NCBI RefSeq assembly: GCF_900111555.1
Contig: NZ_FOHZ01000005.1
Location: 164,054 to 228,053, forward strand
Reading direction: 5' to 3'
DNA from: Marinobacter segnicrescens
GTDB lineage: Bacteria; Pseudomonadota; Gammaproteobacteria; Pseudomonadales; Oleiphilaceae
DNA: 64,000 nt
In this document: piece after piece, positions 57,503 through 64,000 of the stretch
Position numbering within the stretch: the stretch's first letter is position 1
Layout: each line of letters begins with the position of its first letter
The notes under the pieces: model-generated
Seen by the model: the letters and a program-made list of their open reading frames with translations, nothing else
Database searches by the model: none
What the model was told of the DNA's origin: nothing
Made by a program: the position numbers and the translations under genes

Positions 57503-58786
57503 ATGAAACCAGCACCAACGCTTTCCAGCGCCTTTCTTCAACCGTCAGGCAACGCCCTGCCCGGTCCGCTGCTGAGTCTGCGCGAGCAGCGCGGTACGGC
57601 CCTGGTGGACATGCCGCTGCCAACCCGCAAGACGGAGAACTGGAAATACTCCAGCAAGCACCTGAAGCTGTCCGATAAACTGGCAACGAACCTGCCGGCC
57701 GGCAGTGCGACCACATCGGCGGCCGAAGACGGCTACCGGGTAGTCTTTCGTAATGGGGTGATCGATCCGCAGGCCAGCCGCCTGCCCCAGGTTGACGGGC
57801 TGACGGTTCAGCGGTTTGCGGACCTGTCCGATGACGAAGCGTCTGCCTTGGCCGGGCGGCTGGACAATACCCTCGACACCAACGCCACCCAGATGGCAAG
57901 GCTCAACACGGCCCGTTTCGAGGATGGCCTGCTGATTACCCTGAAGCCGGATGCGGTGCTCTCTGAGCCACTGTTTGTGATCCACGAAGTGACCGCTACC
58001 GCCAGCGGTTCGGCCTTTCCGCGTATCTACGTGGATGCCGGCAGGCACAGCCAGCTGACCCTGGTGGAAGAGTACGTTTCCAGTGGCGATCAGCCCGTGA
58101 TGGTGGATACCGTCACCGAGTTCATGGTGGCCGATGGCGCGCAGATCACCAGCATCCGCCTGACCGCCGAGGACCAGAACGTGCAGCACATCGGTGCCAC
58201 CGGTGTCCGCCAGCAGCGCAGCTCCCGCTTCGAGAGCCATTGCGTCGGTTTCGGCGGCCCCCTGCGTCGCCACGACCTGCAACTACGACTTGAAGGCGAA
58301 GGCGCTGAGTGCAAGCTCAATGGCGTGGTGGTTACCCAGGACAAGCAGCATTACGACAACCACACCTGCATTGACCATGTAGCGGCCAACTGCAACAGCG
58401 AAGAGACCTACCGCAACATCGCTGCGGCCGAGTCCCACGCCGTGTTCAATGGCCGCATTCATATCCACCAGGACGCCCAGAAGTCCAATGCGGATATGAA
58501 CAACAAGAACCTGCTGCTCTCCACCGGCGCGGAGATAGACACCAAGCCGGAGCTGGAGATCTACGCCGATGACGTGAAATGCGCCCACGGCGCCACCATC
58601 GGTCAGCTGGACGAAACGTCCCTGTTCTACCTGGTATCCCGGGGTATTTCCCGGCGGGAAGCCAACGTTCTGCTGACTATGGCGTTCATCAACGAACTGG
58701 TCACCCAGATTCCGGTGGAGCAGGTTCGCGACAGCGCCAATGAGCGCCTTAACCGGTTTTTTGACGATACCTTTGAGGAGGCCTGA
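57503..58786 (+). CDS. sufD: SufD, Fe-S assembly subunit
   Basis: 427 aa SufB paralogue. RKTENWKYSSKHLKL at the start and GRIHIHQDAQKSNADMNNKNLLLS, AHGATIGQLDETSLFYLVSRGI near the end are the SufD marks. It completes the SufBC2D scaffold and is needed for iron acquisition. It starts 15 bases after sufC. Confidence 0.96.
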   Translation: MKPAPTLSSAFLQPSGNALPGPLLSLREQRGTALVDMPLPTRKTENWKYSSKHLKLSDKLATNLPAGSATTSAAEDGYRVVFRNGVIDPQASRLPQVDGLTVQRFADLSDDEASALAGRLDNTLDTNATQMARLNTARFEDGLLITLKPDAVLSEPLFVIHEVTATASGSAFPRIYVDAGRHSQLTLVEEYVSSGDQPVMVDTVTEFMVADGAQITSIRLTAEDQNVQHIGATGVRQQRSSRFESHCVGFGGPLRRHDLQLRLEGEGAECKLNGVVVTQDKQHYDNHTCIDHVAANCNSEETYRNIAAAESHAVFNGRIHIHQDAQKSNADMNNKNLLLSTGAEIDTKPELEIYADDVKCAHGATIGQLDETSLFYLVSRGISRREANVLLTMAFINELVTQIPVEQVRDSANERLNRFFDDTFEEA

Positions 58787-58792
58787 TCCGGT

Positions 58793-60046
58793 ATGTCCGA
58801 TCTTTCCGTGGCCAAGACCGCACCAACCTCCGGCTTTGACGTAGCCGCTGTTCGCCAGGACTTTCCGATACTGTCCCAGCAGGTGAACGGCAAGCCGCTG
58901 GTGTACCTGGACAATGGCGCCTCGGCCCAGAAGCCCCAGGCGGTACTGGATGCCATGGACCGGTATTACCGGGAGATGCACTCCAACGTTCACCGGGGTG
59001 CCCATACCCTTGGCGATCGCGCCACAACCGCCTTCGAAGGTGCCAGGGAGACCGTCCGGGGCTTCCTGAATGCCGAAAGCACCCGCCAGATCATCTGGAC
59101 CAGGGGCACTACCGAGGCCATTAACCTGGTGGCCAACGGCCTGGCGCCGCGCCTGAAAGCCGGCGACGAGATCCTGGTGAGCTACATGGAGCACCACGCC
59201 AATATCGTGCCCTGGCAGATGGTGGCCGAGCGTACGGGTGCGAAGGTCGTTCCCGTACAGGTCACTCCGGACGGCGAGCTGGACCTGGACTCCTTCAACA
59301 GCCTGCTGGGTGACCGCACCCGGGTGCTGGCCATTACCCATGTGTCCAACGTGCTGGGCACCATTAACCCGGTAGCACCGTTAATCGAGCAGGCAAAGGC
59401 CCTGGGCGTGATCACCGTGCTGGATGGTGCCCAGGCGGTGCCGCACTTCCAGCCGGACGTACAGGCCCTGGGTTGTGATTTCTACGCCTTCTCATCCCAC
59501 AAGGTGTTTGGCCCCACCGGTATCGGCGTGCTATACGGCAAGGAGCAGTTGCTCGAGGAAATGCCGCCCTATCAGGGCGGCGGAGAGATGATCGAGCGGG
59601 TGTCGTTCGAGCGCACCACGTGGAATACCCTGCCCTACAAATTCGAGGCAGGTACCCCGGCGATTGCCGAGGCGGTGGGACTTGGGGCGGCCATCGATTA
59701 TCTCAATGGTTTTGACCGGCAGGCCATGGAGGCTGCAGAAAATGCCCTGCTTACCCGGGCCAATGAACTGCTGGAAACGGTGCCCGGTATGAGCCTGATT
59801 GGCACTGCCAAACGAAAGGTGCCGGTACTGTCCTTTAAAATCGATGGCCTGCACCCCAGTGATATAGGTACCCTGCTGGACCAGCAGGGCATCGCCATCC
59901 GCACCGGCCATCACTGCGCCATGCCGCTGATGGATTTCTATGGCGTACCGGGCACGGCCCGGGCGTCCTTTGCGTTCTACAATACGCTGGAGGAGGTGGA
60001 CCAGTTATTTACCGGTCTGCAGAAGATCCAGCGCCTGTTTGCCTGA
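58793..60046 (+). CDS. sufS: SufS, cysteine desulfurase
   Basis: 417 aa PLP enzyme. SSHKVFGPTGIGVLYG holds the PLP Lys, and RTGHHCAMPL holds the active Cys that takes sulfur from cysteine and hands it to SufE. RGTTEAINLVANGL and VLDGAQAVPH are further family marks. Type II desulfurases can also act on selenocysteine, of note in a Sec-using genome (inference). Confidence 0.97.
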   Translation: MSDLSVAKTAPTSGFDVAAVRQDFPILSQQVNGKPLVYLDNGASAQKPQAVLDAMDRYYREMHSNVHRGAHTLGDRATTAFEGARETVRGFLNAESTRQIIWTRGTTEAINLVANGLAPRLKAGDEILVSYMEHHANIVPWQMVAERTGAKVVPVQVTPDGELDLDSFNSLLGDRTRVLAITHVSNVLGTINPVAPLIEQAKALGVITVLDGAQAVPHFQPDVQALGCDFYAFSSHKVFGPTGIGVLYGKEQLLEEMPPYQGGGEMIERVSFERTTWNTLPYKFEAGTPAIAEAVGLGAAIDYLNGFDRQAMEAAENALLTRANELLETVPGMSLIGTAKRKVPVLSFKIDGLHPSDIGTLLDQQGIAIRTGHHCAMPLMDFYGVPGTARASFAFYNTLEEVDQLFTGLQKIQRLFA

Positions 60047-60059
60047 TGGAGGTGGAACA

Positions 60060-60413
60060 ATGACAGCCGAAACCTTCACTCCCACTGTGGGCGTCACCAT
60101 GACCCCCAGTGCGGTCAGACACGTCCGCAAGCAACTGGAAAAGAAGCCGGAAGCGAGGGGCATCCGCCTGTGCATCAAGAAGAGCGGCTGCTCCGGCTTC
60201 AAGTATGAAACTCAATGGGTGGACGAAGTCTCGGCGGATGACGAGGTGTATACCGTGGATGGCGTGAACATCTATGTGAAAAAAGAGCACCTGCCCATGG
60301 TCAACGGCACCGAAATCGACTTCGTGACCCAGGGCGTGAACTCCATGTTCGAGTTCCGTAACCCCAATGCCACCGCCGAGTGTGGTTGTGGTGAGAGTTT
60401 TACAGTGGCTTGA
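60060..60413 (+). CDS. sufA: SufA, A-type Fe-S carrier
   Basis: 117 aa from the ATG at 60060, with GGAGG 4-9 bases before. Three Cys ligands are in place: KKSGCSGFKYE and AECGCGESF. It carries clusters from SufBCD to client proteins. The gene is followed by the 204-bp inverted-repeat element before sufT. Confidence 0.93.
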   Translation: MTAETFTPTVGVTMTPSAVRHVRKQLEKKPEARGIRLCIKKSGCSGFKYETQWVDEVSADDEVYTVDGVNIYVKKEHLPMVNGTEIDFVTQGVNSMFEFRNPNATAECGCGESFTVA

Positions 60414-60432
60414 CGATTTATTGGCCACGGCG

Positions 60433-60636
60433 TCCACGGCCCTTCGACAGGCTCAGGGCGAACGGGAAACCATCGAAGCACCGAACGAAAAAATGAAAGG
60501 ATTCTTGGCCACGGGAAATGACAGATGAAAGCTTCAAACTTGTTTGTCTTTGATTTCGTGTTCTTTCGTGGATTTAGTGGCCAGGAAAGTCTTTGCCTTT
60601 TTTCCGTTCGCCCTGAGCCTGTCGAAGGGCCGTGGA
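60433..60636. mobile_element. 204-bp MITE-like element with 33-bp perfect inverted ends
   Basis: Bases 60433-60465 and 60604-60636 are perfect reverse complements (33 of 33). They contain CTTCGACAGGCTCAGGGCG, a word I know as a widespread intergenic repeat. The 138 bases inside are AT-richer and hold no gene. The flanks TTGGCCACGG (60421) and a second TTGGCCACGG (60509) repeat each other. It interrupts the space between sufA and sufT. Confidence 0.75.
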
Positions 60637-60677
60637 TTCCGTGGCAAAAAGAGAGCTTTAGAAAAGGCTGATTCAGC

Positions 60678-61220
60678 ATGCAAGAACGGGAAGTGGTCCT
60701 GACCAAGCGCGAGGTGGAAGCCCGCCTGGTCCCCTCCGGCACCGAAATCATGATTCCGTCGGACACCTTTGTCACCATCACACAGTCGCTTGGTGGCAGT
60801 TTCACAGTGGCCGTCAATGGCAATCTGGCGCGCATTGAAGGGCATGATGCCGACGCCCTGGGTAAGCAGCCCCTGGAGAGCAGCTTCGAGACCCCCGCAG
60901 ACGGCACGGTCAACGAGAACCAGGTGTGGGAAGCACTGCGAAACTGCTACGACCCGGAAATTCCCGTCAACGTAGTGGACCTGGGGCTGATCTACGATTG
61001 CAACATTGAAAACGACAGCGCTGACGGCAACCACATACACATTCTGATGACCCTTACCGCGGCCGGTTGCGGCATGGGGCCAGTCATCACCGATGATGTA
61101 AAACGCAAGGTTGAGCATGTGCCCAACGTGGACAAGGTGACGGTGGAACTGACCTTCGACCCGCCCTGGAGCAGCGAAATGCTCACGGACGAAGCCAAGC
61201 TTGAACTGGGCATGCTCTGA
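60678..61220 (+). CDS. sufT: SufT, MIP18/DUF59-type Fe-S maturation factor
   Basis: 180 aa. An N-terminal extension (1-80) precedes the MIP18 domain, NCYDPEIPVNVVDLGLIYD (about 97-115), then LMTLTAAGCGMGPVITDDVK with the conserved Cys and LTFDPPWSSEML. SufT helps mature Fe-S proteins under high demand. It is part of the suf operon by position. Confidence 0.92.
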   Translation: MQEREVVLTKREVEARLVPSGTEIMIPSDTFVTITQSLGGSFTVAVNGNLARIEGHDADALGKQPLESSFETPADGTVNENQVWEALRNCYDPEIPVNVVDLGLIYDCNIENDSADGNHIHILMTLTAAGCGMGPVITDDVKRKVEHVPNVDKVTVELTFDPPWSSEMLTDEAKLELGML

Positions 61221-61297
61221 CAGACACGCTATCCTTGCGCCTGACTGACCTGGAGCTACTACCAGCCACCTGAATCGCGAACCAGCACGGCAGACCT

Positions 61298-61756
61298 ATG
61301 ACCGCCAGCAAACAGCAATTCCTCGACAACCCCCTGGGCAGTGAAACCACCCTGGATGATGTACTCGATGCCTTCGAGTTACTGGACGACTGGGAAGAGC
61401 GCTATGCCTATATCATCGATCTGGGCAAGCAACTGCCGGCCTTTCCGGACGATGAACGGGTCGAGAAAAACTACGTACATGGCTGCCAGAGCCAGGTATG
61501 GCTGATTGATCACTTCGATCAAGACAGCGGCCGGCTCTACCTGCTGATTGATTCGGACGCCATGATCGTACGAGGGCTGGCTGCGATTATCCTGGTGGCC
61601 CTGAACGGAAAGGCGCCGAGAGATCTGCTCACCACGGATGTAGACGAACTGTTCGAACAGCTGGACCTGTTCCGGCATATTTCCCCGACCCGGGGTAATG
61701 GCCTGAGGGCCATGGTAGGGAAAATCCGCGACATTGCCGCACGGCAGGCCGCCTGA
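61298..61756 (+). CDS. sufE: SufE, sulfur acceptor for SufS
   Basis: 152 aa. Cys63 in VHGCQSQVWL is the residue that takes persulfide from SufS (Cys51 in E. coli). ILVALNGKAPRDLL and SPTRGNGLRAMVGKIR are family parts. It ends the suf gene set; a convergent MarR-type gene follows. Confidence 0.95.
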   Translation: MTASKQQFLDNPLGSETTLDDVLDAFELLDDWEERYAYIIDLGKQLPAFPDDERVEKNYVHGCQSQVWLIDHFDQDSGRLYLLIDSDAMIVRGLAAIILVALNGKAPRDLLTTDVDELFEQLDLFRHISPTRGNGLRAMVGKIRDIAARQAA

Positions 61757-61798
61757 ACGACTGAACCTGCACGGGTGGGGCACTGTGCGCCGGGGGGC

Positions 61799-62341
61799 TC
61801 AGCCCTTTTCTTTCCAGCCGTCTTCCCGCAGCACCGAACCCACATCAAGCACCGGTGAGGCATCGATATCGTCGGCGTCCATCATATTGGCCACCCGCTG
61901 CAGTGATGCCACGATCATGCTCTGCTCCCACTGGTCCAGGTTCTGGAACTTGCGGATAAAGTTGTCCTGCAGTGGCAGTGGCGCCCGTGCCAGCAACGCA
62001 GCACCGTCGTCCGTCAGATGAGCATGTACCTTGCGCTTGTCCCGGGTGCTACGTACCCGGTAAACCAGGTCACGATGCTCAAGGCGATCAAGAATGGTGG
62101 TGACTGTCGCCTGGCTCAGACTGACGTGGTCGGCAATAGTACCGATGGTCACCTCGCCCAGGTCGCGAATCGTGCGCATGATCAATAGTTGCGGGCCGGT
62201 CAGGCCGGCATGTTTGCTCAGGCGCTTCGAATGGAGATCGGTGGCCCGAATGACCCGCCGCAGCGCCACCAGAACCTGCTCGTAGCTCTTGCTATCCGTG
62301 TGGGCGGCTTGCCCGCTATGACGCTCATTTAGATTGGACAT
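61799..62341 (-). CDS. MarR-family transcriptional regulator
   Basis: 180 aa. A winged HTH (TIGTIADHVSLSQATVTTILDRLEHRDLVYRVRSTRDKRKVHAHLT, about 77-120) shows the MarR D-x-R wing (STRDKRKV). The N-terminal and C-terminal helices serve dimer formation. No target is visible nearby; it is divergent from a TPR-protein gene over about 200 bases. Confidence 0.92.
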   Translation of the reverse strand: MSNLNERHSGQAAHTDSKSYEQVLVALRRVIRATDLHSKRLSKHAGLTGPQLLIMRTIRDLGEVTIGTIADHVSLSQATVTTILDRLEHRDLVYRVRSTRDKRKVHAHLTDDGAALLARAPLPLQDNFIRKFQNLDQWEQSMIVASLQRVANMMDADDIDASPVLDVGSVLREDGWKEKG

Positions 62342-62539
62342 GTCTCACAGCTACCATTTGTTTATACCACTAACTATTAGAGGTCTTTGCGCCCCTGAAT
62401 GCAAGTCGGGGTTGCCCCTTATCGCCATAGACCCGAACTGAGGCAGGCGAGACCGGACACCTGCGGGCTGGTTATGCTATGGTCTCGTCAAAACGGCCGG
62501 GGCCCGGGGCCCGGTTGTCCGCTGACCACAGGAATCACG

Positions 62540-63511
62540 ATGTTTCAGTTACTGTCCCTGCCGAACCTTTCACGCACTTCCCGCAACGCACTGTTCTGCG
62601 CCAGTCTGTTTGCCCTGGTACTGGCACCGCTGAAACTGGCAGCGCAACCTGCAGGCCAACAGGACACCGGCCCCACGGCAGAAGATGTTGAAAAGCGGAT
62701 TCCCGAACTGGACGAATCGATGTATACCCCGTTCGTGGAGCTCTACCTGCTGGAAGAAACCAAGGCCCTGCGAACCGAAATGCAGAATACACGGGCGGAA
62801 CTGATCGAAAAGGTGGTGGACAAGGAGCTGTCTGTGGCGGACAAGACCATGTCCTACGCCACCGATACCGTCACCTACTTCTTCTATCTTATTGCCGGCG
62901 CGACCTCCATCCTTGTGGTGATTGGCTGGAACTCCATTCGTGATATGCGTAACCAGCTCACCAGCCTCGCCGAAAAGCGGGTGAACGAGCTGGTCGTGGA
63001 ATATGAAACCCGCCTGAAGTCCATTGAGGAGCAGCTCCAGCAGAAGTCTGACATCATCCACCAGAACCAGGCCGAGATCGAGCGCACCAACGAGGTGCAC
63101 TCATTATGGCTGAAGGCCAGCCAGGAAACCTCCCAGCAAAACAAGATCGCCGCCTACGACCGTATCCTCGATCTTCGCCCGGACGACGTCGAAGCCCTCA
63201 GTTTCAAGGCCGACGCCGTACTGGAAATGCAGGAGCCCCTGTGGGCAATCAGTCTCTGTCAGCGGGCGCTCAAGCTGGCTCCCGAGAACGGCCACGCCCA
63301 TTACCAGCTCGCCTGCGCCTACGCGGAAATTGGCCGCTGGGACGATGCCGTCACCAACCTGGGCAAGGCCATCGAGATTTCCGACGCGTACCGGGATGAC
63401 GCCTCGGTCGATCCCAGTTTCGCCCGCCTGCAGGAACACCAGGCGTTCAGGGACCTGATCTACCCGGAGGAGATCGATCCGGATCAGGACACCCCCCAGG
63501 CCCCCTCCTGA
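62540..63511 (+). CDS. Signal-peptide/TM/coiled-coil protein with TPR C-terminus
   Basis: 323 aa from the ATG at 62540. An N-terminal hydrophobic stretch ends near AAQPAG, a membrane helix lies at about 115-135 (YFFYLIAGATSILVVIGW), a coiled coil spans 140-190, and TPR-like repeats cover 195-290 (KIAAYDRILDLRPDDVEALSFKADAVLEM, AISLCQRALKLAPENGHAHYQLACAYAEIGRW). It probably acts as a membrane-bound scaffold. No partner is apparent. Confidence 0.75.
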   Translation: MFQLLSLPNLSRTSRNALFCASLFALVLAPLKLAAQPAGQQDTGPTAEDVEKRIPELDESMYTPFVELYLLEETKALRTEMQNTRAELIEKVVDKELSVADKTMSYATDTVTYFFYLIAGATSILVVIGWNSIRDMRNQLTSLAEKRVNELVVEYETRLKSIEEQLQQKSDIIHQNQAEIERTNEVHSLWLKASQETSQQNKIAAYDRILDLRPDDVEALSFKADAVLEMQEPLWAISLCQRALKLAPENGHAHYQLACAYAEIGRWDDAVTNLGKAIEISDAYRDDASVDPSFARLQEHQAFRDLIYPEEIDPDQDTPQAPS

Positions 63512-63744
63512 CCCTCCATCCGCGCGCAACCTGGCCCAGGCCTTGCTTGATTGCCAGGGTGGTGCCGGGAACCGACAAACCCCAGGTTCCTTGTGAACCA
63601 GGCGACGCGGGCCGAAATGACTCGAAAACTGGTTATGAATATCACATAATCGGGTACTGTCCTGGCCGGCTACAGGCGGCCAAAACCCTGTGATACGGGT
63701 CCACATATAACCACTCACAAGCGCCGCCCGGCCTCCCCCGCTTG

Positions 63745-63760
63745 ACAGGTCGCGACCTGT
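63745..63760. promoter_or_regulatory. Perfect 16-bp palindrome ACAGGTCGCGACCTGT
   Basis: The palindrome overlaps a TTGACA (63742-63747) hexamer about 100 bases upstream of the transposase start. It may be an operator or part of the IS end. Confidence 0.45.
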
Positions 63761-63802
63761 GGTGTTTGTTACTAATGGGTACAAAAGTAAGCGAACATCA
63801 TT

Positions 63803-63808
63803 TATAAT
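63803..63808 (+). promoter_or_regulatory. TATAAT -10 box of the IS630-type gene
   Basis: A consensus -10 lies 40 bases before the ATG; the -35 place (TACAAA, 63780-63785) is weak. Confidence 0.5.
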
Positions 63809-63847
63809 GTAGCGGTCGTTTGCCAAGCTTATCGGATATCTACACAC

Positions 63848-64000
63848 ATGCGCCACGATGACGGTCGTAAACTTGATCACAAAACATTAGAAGCCATTCG
63901 CGTTCGCGCCGTTCAACGAGTCATGGATGGCGAGAGCCCGGAAGTCGTCATCAAAGCGCTTGGCATGAGCCGGGCACGAATTTACGAATGGCTGGCTGCC
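63848..64000 (+). CDS. IS630-type transposase, N-terminal part only
   Basis: 51 codons to the window edge. The start MRHDDGRKLDHKTLEAIRVR and the helix-turn-helix VVIKALGMSRARIYEWLAA are those of IS630/Tc1-mariner type transposases. The catalytic DDE part is beyond the window, so completeness cannot be judged. Confidence 0.75.
   Translation, partial: MRHDDGRKLDHKTLEAIRVRAVQRVMDGESPEVVIKALGMSRARIYEWLAA

Larger units (their letters stand above)
63512..63847 (+). other. Intergenic region leading to the IS630-type gene
   Basis: 336 bases. The first 220 show no clear signal. From 63742 on come a 16-base palindrome and a TATAAT box, and the left end of the insertion sequence is probably within 63735-63800, though I cannot fix its terminal repeat without the right end. 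Confidence 0.4.

Overview
The window reads as chromosomal DNA of a marine, facultatively denitrifying gammaproteobacterium, most probably Marinobacter or a close relative. That placement is an inference from GC-rich codon use, gene content (NhaD, cytochrome cd1 nitrite reductase, a SUF-only Fe-S operon, FabA/FabB) and protein wording. No database search was run.

Layout. 1-4.7 kb: end of a DUF2256 gene, a photolyase, a CtaG/SCO copper-delivery pair for cytochrome oxidase, and a PhoQ-like sensor protein lacking the phosphoacceptor domain. 4.8-7.8 kb: NhaD Na+/H+ antiporter, then a CadR-type MerR regulator with its 19-bp-spacer promoter driving a small CDF-type efflux protein. 7.9-13 kb: quinone oxidoreductase, selA, Lrp regulator, LysE exporter, MDR dehydrogenase. 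13.1-17.4 kb (minus strand): thioredoxin-fold protein, a UGSC selenoprotein whose Sec codon is an in-frame TGA followed by a SECIS-like hairpin, selB, and selC (tRNA-Sec). 17.4-20.7 kb: DUF2147, Vgb-like propeller, AEC transporter, bacteriohemerythrin.

20.8-50.3 kb is a denitrification island: norCB with an Fe-S membrane protein, norD, norE and a norF-like gene; a minus-strand operon nirC-nirF-PhnD-like-norQ-small membrane protein; the divergent nirS-D-L-G-H-J-E-N operon; a Crp/Fnr regulator; HlyIII; a Yip1/NnrS divergent pair; three NarK-family transporters, a UspA protein, an ankyrin protein, an ion channel, SirB and a second NnrS. Dnr/FNR-like boxes lie before norC, nirC, nirS, narK, uspA and the third narK, and NarL-like heptamers accompany norC, nirS and the third narK. 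No narGHJI or nosZ lies in the window.

50.4-64 kb: fabA-fabB, two palindromic repeats, an AraC regulator divergent from trhP, and a sufBCDSA-T-E operon behind an IscR-type promoter. That operon is interrupted by a third palindromic repeat and by a 204-bp element with 33-bp perfect terminal inverted repeats. Then come a MarR regulator, a TPR membrane protein and the start of an IS630-type transposase.

How the genes fit together: the nir/nor genes reduce nitrite to N2O and build heme d1; the NarK proteins bring nitrate in and move nitrite; NnrS and hemerythrin fit NO and O2 stress. SUF supplies the Fe-S clusters needed by NirJ and the Fe-S membrane protein. selA/selB/selC allow Sec insertion into the UGSC protein beside them. 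The most unusual parts are the UGSC/thioredoxin pair, the receptor-like kinase without its DHp domain, the ACG codon where the sufB start is expected, and the PhnD-like protein inside the heme d1 operon.
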